NCBI GenBank assembly: GCA_016735415.1
Contig: JAERRP010000689.1
Location: 1-12,243, forward strand
DNA: 12,243 bases
DNA from: Desulfobacterales bacterium
Lineage (GTDB): Bacteria; Desulfobacterota; Desulfobacteria; Desulfobacterales; UBA5852
Reading direction: 5' to 3'
Positions 6,130 to 12,243 of the stretch are shown piece after piece (positions within the stretch are counted from its first letter, which is position 1; every line of letters starts with the position of its first letter). Made by a program: the position numbers and the translations under genes. The notes beneath the pieces were generated by a model. It saw only the letters and a list, made by a program, of their open reading frames with translations, was not told the DNA's origin and made no database searches.

Positions 6130-6933
6130 TCAAACGATCGATTCTTTCACAATGTCCTGTACAAAATGCCAATCCGCGGGCGTATCGACGTCCACGGCCG
6201 CTTCCGGAAACGGCATCAGGACGGCGCTGGCGCGGAATCCCAGCTGCTGCGAGGCGCGGCGAAGGCCCTCGGCCAGTGTCAAACGGCCCAGAAGGTATTT
6301 CAAAACCATCAACCAGCCCAGTTTGTTGATCATTTTCCACGGTGTTTTACGTTCGCGTTCGACCCGTCGCCAGAAATCAGCGGCGGTTCGTCCGCGCGAG
6401 GTCAGGATGGCAAACAGGTTGCAGGAACAGAAAGGACCGTCTTGAAAGCGGGTGGCGGTTCGACGCATTCCCGGATAGGCCTGCATAATGGCGTCATAAT
6501 GGGCCAAAGCGACCAGGACGTCCGCGGCCGCATGGCGGGCCTTGGTACAAAAATAATCCAGTATGGCGGGGGTCAGCAGGGCATGATCGGCGGTCGTGAG
6601 CAAGACGGGCGTTTCGGCCGCCAGGGTTTGTAGCGCGGCGGCGGCACTCGTACTCGGCGTCTCCCGGTTGGGCAGCCATTGGATACTTTCCGAATCCAGA
6701 AGCTGTTGCAGTCCGGTTTCATTCTGGAGAGTGGTCCAGGGCGGTCCGCAGAGGATAATCGATCCGATTGCTTTTGAACCGCGCAGAGCCATTATCACAC
6801 GGGTAATCATCGGGATTCCGTCGACCGGGACCATGGCTTTGCAGCTGACACCGGCGGCCTGGGCCACGGGGTCGGGAATGGTCCGATCGGCCGCTAAAAC
6901 AACGGCCGTGAACTGGGAGGGCAGATCCGACAT
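6130..6933 (-). CDS. MobA-like NTP transferase (GT-A fold nucleotidyltransferase)
   Basis: This 267-residue protein has the layout of MobA-like NTP transferases: an N-terminal nucleotide-binding strand VVLAADR (residues 11-17) where most relatives carry a Gly-rich LAAG loop, then KAMVPVDGIPMITRV (32-46) with the conserved Lys32, and the metal-binding TTADH (113-117, Asp116). Such enzymes transfer a nucleotide to a sugar phosphate, a molybdopterin cofactor or an alcohol phosphate. The start ATG at 6933 (MSDLPSQ) follows AAAAGGAAA by about 11 bases; a GTG at 6996 would add 21 residues without a ribosome binding site. It heads an operon with lptF and lptG and is divergent from the sphingolipid genes. 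Activating a polar head-group precursor is a reasonable guess. The loss of the Gly in the signature loop could change nucleotide choice. Confidence 0.8.
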   Translation of the reverse strand: MSDLPSQFTAVVLAADRTIPDPVAQAAGVSCKAMVPVDGIPMITRVIMALRGSKAIGSIILCGPPWTTLQNETGLQQLLDSESIQWLPNRETPSTSAAAALQTLAAETPVLLTTADHALLTPAILDYFCTKARHAAADVLVALAHYDAIMQAYPGMRRTATRFQDGPFCSCNLFAILTSRGRTAADFWRRVERERKTPWKMINKLGWLMVLKYLLGRLTLAEGLRRASQQLGFRASAVLMPFPEAAVDVDTPADWHFVQDIVKESIV

Positions 6934-6962
6934 GCGGGTTTTTTTCCTTTTAACTAAAGCGA

Positions 6963-7061
6963 TCAAATCGTTTTGCCGAAAATACTGTCGTGGCACTGTT
7001 TGCGAACGCCCATGGGAATGACGAGTTCATCATTCTGCCTTGGAAAGTCGAAGGAGTGCAT
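6963..7061 (-). CDS. Possible 32-residue leader ORF before the MobA-like gene
   Basis: An ATG at 7061 follows AGAGGGG by 8 bases and opens a 32-codon frame (MHSFDFPRQNDELV... ending FGKTI) that stops 29 bases before the MobA-like start. No family is recognised and no hydrophobic segment is present. The ribosome binding site is the only positive evidence, so this is a weak call. Confidence 0.25.
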   Translation of the reverse strand: MHSFDFPRQNDELVIPMGVRKQCHDSIFGKTI

Positions 7062-7251
7062 TTAAATCGCCCCTCTATATTGCTGATAATGTTTTTTATC
7101 GCCGCTGAAAAGGTGAAATCCGTTGGTGCAATATACGCCAGGCGATCTTTCTCCCCGGCATATCGCTGCTGCTTGATTCGTCATTCACAAGTCTCCCTCG
7201 AAGGAATAATAGGGATTTGAAAATCCGGAGCCTGCTTTTTTTAGGATAAAA

Positions 7252-7281
7252 TTGACATAATCTTAAATGATCTTATATATT
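7252..7281 (+). promoter_or_regulatory. Predicted distal sigma-70 promoter of the sphingolipid operon
   Basis: A perfect TTGACA (7252-7257) lies 18 bp before TATATT (7276-7281), five of six matches to the -10 consensus. It sits within the AT-rich stretch. Transcription from about 7288 would give an unusually long leader of roughly 310 bases before aasR, containing the repeats at 7302-7384 and a second promoter candidate. Confidence 0.5.
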
Positions 7282-7301
7282 TAAAAAAATTTCAACCAGT
7301 T

Positions 7302-7351
7302 TTGGTAAATAATAATAAACCCTTGCATTTACCGGAAATTTGGTTTACCAA
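7302..7351. repeat. Inverted repeat TTGGTAAA ... TTTACCAA with an extra TTTACC copy
   Basis: Perfect 8-bp arms lie at 7302-7309 and 7344-7351, and a third TTTACC occurs at 7328-7333. Three related half-sites just downstream of the distal promoter look like a repressor operator cluster or a regulated leader structure. Confidence 0.4.
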
Positions 7352-7368
7352 GGTCCGCAATTTGTCAC

Positions 7369-7384
7369 CATTGCGACATTGCGA
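7369..7384. repeat. Tandem 8-bp direct repeat CATTGCGA
   Basis: Two exact adjacent copies (7369-7376 and 7377-7384) lie between the two promoter candidates, about 46 bp before the proximal -35. Adjacent direct repeats of this size are typical of activator half-sites, but chance cannot be excluded. Confidence 0.35.
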
Positions 7385-7429
7385 TTGCCTGAAAGGGAAT
7401 TGTTCTGATGGCTGTTTAGTGCTTGTAAT

Positions 7430-7458
7430 TTGACAATGCATAGAAATTTAGATAGAAA
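7430..7458 (+). promoter_or_regulatory. Predicted proximal promoter of the sphingolipid operon
   Basis: A second perfect TTGACA (7430-7435) is followed after 17 bp by TAGAAA (7453-7458), four of six matches to consensus. A start near 7465 would leave a leader of about 130 bases before aasR. Its -10 is weaker than the distal one, as for a promoter that needs an activator. Confidence 0.35.
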
Positions 7459-7513
7459 AGAAGACTGTTAATCTTGCCGGGTTCGCGACGTTGTACGAAA
7501 AGAAGCAGTTCCC

Positions 7514-7594
7514 ATGGCTGACAGAGATAGAAAAGCAGTTTGGCGGCCGGCACCGAAGAACGATTATAGCAAAGACATGAAAAGGGAAAGTTGA
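7514..7594 (+). CDS. Possible 26-residue leader ORF before aasR
   Basis: An ATG at 7514 opens a charged 26-codon frame (MADRDRKAVWRPAPKND...) that stops at 7594, three bases before the aasR ATG. Its ribosome binding site is poor (AAAAGAAG at a long spacing). The tight placement before aasR is suggestive of coupling, but the evidence is slight. Confidence 0.2.
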   Translation: MADRDRKAVWRPAPKNDYSKDMKRES

Positions 7595-7597
7595 TCA

Positions 7598-9400
7598 ATG
7601 TTGAAGGCGACACCTACTCAAAACGGGTTACAGCTGCGATACGGCGACTTTTCAACTTTAACGGAAGCCCTGGATTATGCCGCTCAAGGAGAAACAGGGT
7701 ATAACTTCTATAATGGCAGGGGGCAGTTGGATTTTGTACTTCCCTACGCCAAGCTGAGAGAAGACGCCGTCGCTATCGCGAAGCGACTGATGGGGTTGAA
7801 AATCGAGCGCGGATCACGTGTTGCCCTTGTAGCTGACACCGAGCCCGGTTTTCACCAGTTGTTTTATGCCTGTCAATACGCCGGGATGGTGCCGGTGCCG
7901 CTGCCGGCATCGTTGCGTTTGGGCGGACATAAGACTTATGTGGCCCAGTTAAGACTTCTTCTGAAGAACTGTCGTGCCGGCGCAGCGATTGCACCACAGG
8001 CGTATTTATCCTTTTTATCCGAAGCGGCGGAAAATCTTCCCCTGTCCTTTATTGGATCGGTGGAATCGCTCATGGCGCTTCCTGAAGGAGCCGCCGAATT
8101 AGCCCCGTCCGGTCCCGATGAACTGGCTTATATGCAGTATACTTCCGGCAGTACGCGTTTCCCCCGGGGCGTTATGATCACCAACCGGACGGTCATGAAC
8201 AATTTGGGCCACATTGTCCGCAACGGTATCAAAATCAGGCCGAACGACCGGGCCATATCCTGGCTACCATATTATCACGACATGGGGTTGGTGGGATTGG
8301 TTCTATCGCCGATGGCGGCGCAGGTATCGGTCGACTATATGCGGACCCGCGATTTTGCCATGCGACCCCGTTTGTGGTTGTCCTTGATCACACAGAACAA
8401 AGCCACGATTTCATTCAGCCCGCCTTTCGGCTTCGAGCTCTGCATGCAGCGACTCCGTGAGAGCGATCTGACCAAATACAATTTGAGTTCCTGGCGGGTC
8501 GCCGGTGTCGGGGCCGAAACGATTCGGGCGCAACCACTCCTGAAATTTTCCGAAATGCTCGCGCCCAGCGGGTTCAATCCGGGTGCCTTTCTGGCTTGTT
8601 ATGGTATGGCCGAATGTTCACTGGCGGTCAGTTTTTCGCCGTTGGGGCAGGGCATTCAGGTTGACGAAGTCGAAGCTGAAACCCTGGCCAGATCGCAGCG
8701 CGCTTTCCCGGCTCTAAAACTCAACCCCCGGGCGATCAAAGCCCAGGAGTTTGTAAAATGCGGGTTCGCATTGCCGGGCCATACAGTTGAAGTTCGGGAT
8801 GCCCAGGGCAACCCTTTGCCCGAGCGTCATGTCGGGACTCTTTTTGTGAAGGGCCCAAGCGTGATGGCGGGGTATTTCGGTGAAAAGGAACTGACGCAGG
8901 AGATACTGTCTTCCGACGGCTGGCTGAACACGGGAGACCTCGCTTACATTGCTGATCAGAGTATCATCATCACCGGCCGCCAGAAAGATCTCATCATTAT
9001 TAACGGTCGCAATATCTGGCCCCAGGATCTGGAATATCTGGCTGAGAACCAGCCCGAAGTACGCACCGGCGATGCCTCGGCCTTTTCGGTTGTCGGCGTC
9101 GATGGTGATGACAAAGCCGTTTTGGTTATTGAATGCCGTGAATCCAATCCGGAAAAACGGTCTGCTCTTGTGAACAACTTGCAAGGGCTGGTTTGCGGCG
9201 AACTCAGTATCGAATGCTATATTGAACTCGTACCGCGCAACACTTTGCCTCGAACAACCTCAGGCAAGTTATCACGCTCCGGGGCCAAACACGATTTTCT
9301 GCAGCGGGTTGCTGAAGGAAAAACGGAGTCTCCCGGAATCGATGCCGAGGCCTGCAATTTCCAGCACAGAATCGTTAGCGTAGCGGTGGGCCGAAGATAG
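7598..9400 (+). CDS. aasR: Fatty acyl-AMP ligase / acyl-ACP synthetase of sphingolipid synthesis
   Basis: This 600-residue adenylate-forming enzyme has the core motifs in order: YTSGSTRFPRGV (181-192, phosphate-binding loop), LPYYHDMGLVG (223-233), CYGMAE (334-339), NTGD (444-447), GRQKDLIIINGRNIWPQDLE (460-479) and a C-terminal PRTTSGK with the catalytic Lys557. The GRNIWPQDLE form is typical of fatty acyl-AMP ligases, which load acyl groups onto carrier proteins and not onto CoA. It is the first gene of an operon with cerR, acpR and spt, the same set as in Caulobacter crescentus, where the homologue AasR charges the dedicated carrier protein AcpR. Here it would activate a free fatty acid with ATP and pass it to the acpR product. 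The ATG at 7598 is preceded by AAAAGGGAAAG. Confidence 0.88.
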   Translation: MLKATPTQNGLQLRYGDFSTLTEALDYAAQGETGYNFYNGRGQLDFVLPYAKLREDAVAIAKRLMGLKIERGSRVALVADTEPGFHQLFYACQYAGMVPVPLPASLRLGGHKTYVAQLRLLLKNCRAGAAIAPQAYLSFLSEAAENLPLSFIGSVESLMALPEGAAELAPSGPDELAYMQYTSGSTRFPRGVMITNRTVMNNLGHIVRNGIKIRPNDRAISWLPYYHDMGLVGLVLSPMAAQVSVDYMRTRDFAMRPRLWLSLITQNKATISFSPPFGFELCMQRLRESDLTKYNLSSWRVAGVGAETIRAQPLLKFSEMLAPSGFNPGAFLACYGMAECSLAVSFSPLGQGIQVDEVEAETLARSQRAFPALKLNPRAIKAQEFVKCGFALPGHTVEVRDAQGNPLPERHVGTLFVKGPSVMAGYFGEKELTQEILSSDGWLNTGDLAYIADQSIIITGRQKDLIIINGRNIWPQDLEYLAENQPEVRTGDASAFSVVGVDGDDKAVLVIECRESNPEKRSALVNNLQGLVCGELSIECYIELVPRNTLPRTTSGKLSRSGAKHDFLQRVAEGKTESPGIDAEACNFQHRIVSVAVGRR

Positions 9401-9427
9401 AGGACTGGTTTTTCCTTATAGACCACC

Positions 9428-10414
9428 ATGCCCAGAATTATCGCATTGACGGGGGCAACCGGCTTTATCGGCACGGCGGTGATAGGCCGGCTGCTATCTG
9501 CAGGATTTCAGGTACGCGCACTTTATCGAAAGACCAATACGGCCAAGCGCGTCCAGGACAAATCCGTAAATTGGGTACCCGGCCGTCTGGAGGTTTTAAG
9601 CAGTCTTGGGCGACTCCTGACGGGCGCTGAAGCGGTCATTCACTGCGCAGGTTGCGTTCGCGGGGCAGAATGGCGACAATTTAAACAGGTTAACACTGAT
9701 GGCGTGGCGCGAATGGTGCGTGCTATAAAGAAAATGCACCCCTCGCCACGTTTTTTATTGTTGTCGTCACTGGCGGCCCGCGAGCCTCGGCTTTCATACT
9801 ATGCCGCCAGCAAACGCCAGGGTGAGGAGATTCTTAAAAACGCTGGCGGCAATCTGGAATGGACCATTCTTCGACCGCCGGCTGTATATGGTCCGGGCGA
9901 TCGTGAAATAGCGCCTCTGCTCCGATTGATGCGGAAAGGGTTTGCACCGCAGGCTTCTTCGGAATCAGCAAAATTTTCAATGATTTATGTTGACGATTTG
10001 GCGGCCGCAATTATCGCGGTGATTGCGCAGAAGGTTTGGCCACAATCGATACTCGAATTACATGATGGACGGCCCGACGGCTATGACTGGCGTGAGGTCG
10101 TCCAAACGGTTTCAAGGGTTGTGGCGCGCCCTGTTTACCGGGTCAAGGTGCCATATCTGCTGATCCGATCCGCTGCCGTTATTAATGTGTGGGCCTCCCG
10201 GATCATGGGTTGGGCCCCCATGCTAAGTCCTGGAAAGGTCCGTGAACTCGGGCATGAAGACTGGACTTGCGATAACGAGGCGATTATACGGGAAACGGGA
10301 TGGCGGCCCTCTACATCTCTGGAAGAAGGAATGCGAAAAACGCTTGTTTATCTGGGATGCATACCCGATCAGATGACTCGACACGCTAAAGGACCGCGAC
10401 ATGCCGACGTATGA
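9428..10414 (+). CDS. cerR: NAD(P)-dependent epimerase/reductase, predicted ceramide reductase
   Basis: The 328-residue protein is an extended short-chain dehydrogenase. The N-terminal nucleotide-binding loop reads GATGFIG (9-15), the catalytic Ser is in LLSSL (about 113-114), and the Y-x3-K pair is Y125-AAS-K129. The C-terminus carries the family's TGWRPSTSLEEGM. In Caulobacter the homologous CerR reduces the 3-keto group of the ceramide intermediate, and the placement between the ligase and carrier protein genes matches. It starts 27 bases after aasR; no strong ribosome binding site is visible, so translation may lean on the upstream gene. Its last 14 bases overlap acpR. The family is certain; the keto-lipid substrate is inferred from context. 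Confidence 0.85.
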   Translation: MPRIIALTGATGFIGTAVIGRLLSAGFQVRALYRKTNTAKRVQDKSVNWVPGRLEVLSSLGRLLTGAEAVIHCAGCVRGAEWRQFKQVNTDGVARMVRAIKKMHPSPRFLLLSSLAAREPRLSYYAASKRQGEEILKNAGGNLEWTILRPPAVYGPGDREIAPLLRLMRKGFAPQASSESAKFSMIYVDDLAAAIIAVIAQKVWPQSILELHDGRPDGYDWREVVQTVSRVVARPVYRVKVPYLLIRSAAVINVWASRIMGWAPMLSPGKVRELGHEDWTCDNEAIIRETGWRPSTSLEEGMRKTLVYLGCIPDQMTRHAKGPRHADV

Positions 10415-10649
10415 GAGTATTGTTCAACAGATTATCGAATCGATAAAAGAGATTGGGGTTCAGGGAATAGTGATCAGCGAAAATACGGATCTGCTGTCGG
10501 ATCTCGAATTCGATTCATTGAAAATCATGAACTTGATGGAGGATGTCGAGGATCGGTACGACATTTCGGTTCCCCTCAATATTTTACCGGATATTCGAAC
10601 GATCAAAGATCTGGCCGTTCAACTCCAAGGCCTTATCGGGGAAGATTGA
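10401..10649 (+). CDS. acpR: Acyl carrier protein dedicated to sphingolipid synthesis
   Basis: This acidic 82-residue protein has the acyl carrier signature DLEFDSLKIM with Ser39 as the predicted phosphopantetheine attachment site. It is about the normal carrier protein length. The ATG at 10401 overlaps the end of cerR by 14 bases and follows AAAGGA with a 7-base spacer. It lies immediately before spt and after the acyl-AMP ligase, so it most likely carries the fatty acyl chain from AasR to Spt, as AcpR does in Caulobacter. The acpP of general fatty acid synthesis usually sits with fab genes, which are absent here. The stretch after the Ser is less acidic than in a standard acpP, which supports a specialised partner. 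Confidence 0.9.
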   Translation: MPTYESIVQQIIESIKEIGVQGIVISENTDLLSDLEFDSLKIMNLMEDVEDRYDISVPLNILPDIRTIKDLAVQLQGLIGED

Positions 10650-10651
10650 AG

Positions 10652-11842
10652 ATGCCCATATTCGATAAATTTCAAGATCTTATAGCGATGCGCAAATCTC
10701 TGGCGGAGTGCGGTCTCAAGTCGGTTAATGTGGTGATGGAGAAGATCATTTCTCCAACCGAAGCCATCGTGAACGGGCGCAACACCATTCTGGCCGGAAC
10801 GAATAATTATCTGGGGCTGACTTTCAATGAGGACTGCGTCGAAGCGGCCTGTCAGGCGCTTCGCGCTGAAGGAACCGGTACTACCGGATCACGTGCGGCG
10901 AATGGAACCTATAATCAACACGTTGCCCTCGAAAACGAGCTGGCGGATTTTTTTAACTGTAATTGCGTGATTGTTTTTTCCACCGGCTATGTGGCCAATC
11001 TCGGAATGATTTCGACCCTGGCCGGTCCCGGCGACACTATTATAATCGATGCCGACTGCCATGCCAGCATCTATGATGGCTGCAAGCTGAGCGCCGCTGA
11101 TATTATCCGCTTTCGACACAATGATCCGGCTGATCTTGATAAGCGTTTGCGGCGCTTGGGGGATCGTGCGGCCGATACCTTGATCATCGTCGAGGGCTTG
11201 TACAGCATGATGGGCGACCGGGCGCCGCTGGCCGAGATTACTGCGGTCAAGAAGCGCTATGGGGCCTACCTGCTGGTTGATGAAGCCCACTCGCTGGGCG
11301 TACTGGGCGATAACGGCCGCGGCCTGGCCGAAGAGACCGGTGTCGAACAGGATGTGGACTTCATCGTTGGTACTTTCAGTAAAAGCCTGGGCGCCATTGG
11401 TGGTTATTGTGCCAGCAATCATTCCGAACTTGATATTATTCGATATGCCAGCCGACCCTATGTATTTACTGCGTCTCCTTCTCCCTCGATTATAGCTTCC
11501 ACGCGCAAAGCACTCGCCAGCCTGCGTGCCCATCCCGAATTGCGGCGGCGCTTATGGGATAATGCCAATCGGGTATATCGGCATTTCAAGGACCTCGGAT
11601 TGAATGTTGGGCCCGATCCCAGTCCCATCGTCGCCGTTCGCTTGAATAATAAGGAAGAGGCCATCGCAAAATGGTGTAAGCTTCTCGATCAAGGCGTATA
11701 TGTTAACCTCGTTCTGCCGCCGGCAACCCCCGATGGCGGTGCGCTCTTAAGGTGCAGCATGAGTGCCGATCACACGCCGGAACAGGTGGACCGAATTATT
11801 GGCGCTTTTTCCCGGTTGGCCTCATCTCCTTCAGTCCAGTAG
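10652..11842 (+). CDS. spt: Serine palmitoyltransferase (alpha-oxoamine synthase family)
   Basis: This 396-residue PLP enzyme condenses an acyl thioester with L-serine to 3-ketosphinganine, the first step of sphingolipid synthesis. Visible landmarks are the acyl-binding TNNYLGL (50-56), GTTGSRAANGT (76-86), His137 in DADCHAS that stacks on PLP, the cofactor-binding VDEAHS (209-214) and Lys244 in GTFSKSLGAIGGY as the Schiff-base lysine. All key residues are present. The sister enzymes glycine C-acetyltransferase, AONS and ALAS share these motifs; the neighbouring acpR, cerR and aasR decide for serine palmitoyltransferase. I chose ATG at 10652, two bases after the acpR stop, with GGGGAAG upstream. 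A TTG at 10646 is possible but would overlap acpR. Confidence 0.88.
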   Translation: MPIFDKFQDLIAMRKSLAECGLKSVNVVMEKIISPTEAIVNGRNTILAGTNNYLGLTFNEDCVEAACQALRAEGTGTTGSRAANGTYNQHVALENELADFFNCNCVIVFSTGYVANLGMISTLAGPGDTIIIDADCHASIYDGCKLSAADIIRFRHNDPADLDKRLRRLGDRAADTLIIVEGLYSMMGDRAPLAEITAVKKRYGAYLLVDEAHSLGVLGDNGRGLAEETGVEQDVDFIVGTFSKSLGAIGGYCASNHSELDIIRYASRPYVFTASPSPSIIASTRKALASLRAHPELRRRLWDNANRVYRHFKDLGLNVGPDPSPIVAVRLNNKEEAIAKWCKLLDQGVYVNLVLPPATPDGGALLRCSMSADHTPEQVDRIIGAFSRLASSPSVQ

Positions 11843-11894
11843 GATAGAAACCTCCACCCGGTCAATCCAGAGTGAGGGAGATCCGTATCTAACT

Positions 11895-12243
11895 ATGCAG
11901 ATTTTCATTATTTTTGCTCGGCAATACCCCTTACGTATTGCGCTCATGATTGGGGCCTTGCTCTTCGCCAGCATTTCGGAGGGTTTTGGCATCTCCATAT
12001 TTATTCCTTTACTGGCGCTTATCATGGGGCCGCAAGGAAGGGGTGGGGATGTCGCGGCGAAGAACGTTTCGGGCCTCGAAGCAAAACTGCAGATAATGCT
12101 TCAGGACATAGTGGCATCGATTGGCGAGGCCAATGTGATTGCCGCCCTGCTGATTATTTTTGTGGCTTGTATTGCCGTCAAATGCGTTCTGGTCCTCTTC
12201 GCCCCACGCCAGGGGGGATATACCACCGCCCGCATTTTCAACG
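11895..12243 (+). CDS. Type I ABC exporter (MsbA-like), N-terminal part only
   Basis: The frame stays open to the window end, giving the first 116 residues. They begin MQIFIIFARQYPLRIALMIG, with a membrane helix at about 13-45 holding FASISEGFGISIFIPLL, a common sequence in the first transmembrane segment of half-size ABC exporters. A second hydrophobic segment lies at about 80-105 and is followed by a basic loop. The ATP-binding domain would lie beyond the window. It starts 52 bases after spt and probably belongs to the same transcript. GGGAG lies 14 bases upstream, a long spacer, so the start is not firm. Given the operon, a role in flipping or exporting the sphingolipid is possible; other lipid or peptide substrates cannot be excluded. 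Confidence 0.65.
   Translation, partial: MQIFIIFARQYPLRIALMIGALLFASISEGFGISIFIPLLALIMGPQGRGGDVAAKNVSGLEAKLQIMLQDIVASIGEANVIAALLIIFVACIAVKCVLVLFAPRQGGYTTARIFN

Larger units (their letters stand above)
6934..7597. other. 664-bp divergent intergenic region
   Basis: This gap separates the minus-strand NTP transferase-lptFG operon from the plus-strand sphingolipid operon. It becomes strongly AT-rich at about 7240-7320. It contains two promoter candidates reading toward aasR (7252-7281 and 7430-7458), an inverted repeat TTGGTAAA/TTTACCAA (7302-7351), a tandem CATTGCGA repeat (7369-7384), and possible short leader ORFs on each strand. I see no tRNA, rRNA or recognisable riboswitch. Confidence 0.5.

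Noticed and set aside
6990..7220. 76-codon plus-strand frame in the divergent region
   Set aside because: No ribosome binding site, no family features, and it ends before the promoter region of aasR.
7213..7243. GGATTT/AAATCC hairpin followed by T7 as an intrinsic terminator
   Set aside because: The stem is weak and nine bases separate it from the T run; no plus-strand gene ends upstream.
1..12243. CRISPR array, tRNA, rRNA, insertion sequence or phage genes
   Set aside because: No regularly spaced repeats, no cloverleaf or rRNA-like stretches and no transposase or integrase motifs were seen on either strand.

Overview
The window looks like chromosomal DNA of a Gram-negative bacterium that makes sphingolipids. 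Two LptF/LptG-type permeases imply an outer membrane. A cassette of acyl-ACP ligase, ceramide-type reductase, acyl carrier protein and serine palmitoyltransferase has the same four gene types, in the same arrangement, as the sphingolipid cluster of Caulobacter crescentus. Codon use and protein style suggest a Pseudomonadota or Desulfobacterota lineage, perhaps a deltaproteobacterium, but this is an impression and not proof. Coding DNA is moderately GC-rich. The intergenic leaders at 1-100 and about 7240-7320 are strongly AT-rich.

Layout. (1) 1-368 holds no recognised gene but has striking palindromes. It leads to a 59-residue, two-helix membrane protein at 369-548 (+) with a strong ribosome binding site. 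(2) A minus-strand pair reads 2672->664: a diacylglycerol/ceramide-kinase-like lipid kinase, interrupted by an in-frame TGA at 2267-2265, then a Tam41-like nucleotidyltransferase whose start overlaps the kinase stop by 4 bases. (3) A calcineurin-like metallophosphoesterase at 2869-3813 (+) diverges from the kinase behind a good promoter. (4) A second minus-strand operon reads 6933->3892: a MobA-like NTP transferase, an 18-codon upstream ORF, lptF and lptG. (5) A 664-bp AT-rich divergent region (6934-7597) carries promoters, repeats and possible leader ORFs. (6) A plus-strand operon starts at 7598: aasR, cerR, acpR, spt, then a type I ABC exporter truncated by the window edge.

How the genes may work together. 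aasR and acpR would supply acyl-ACP to spt, which condenses it with serine to 3-ketosphinganine; cerR would reduce the keto group of the sphingoid or ceramide intermediate. The lipid kinase, the Tam41-like and MobA-like nucleotidyltransferases and the metallophosphoesterase resemble a head-group module that would phosphorylate and decorate ceramide to an anionic sphingolipid. LptF/LptG and the ABC exporter would then be candidates for moving it, or lipopolysaccharide, outward. Assignment to families rests on visible motifs; the integrated synthesis-plus-export reading is inference. No GNAT-type ceramide synthase (bCerS) is visible here, so that step would have to be encoded outside the window.
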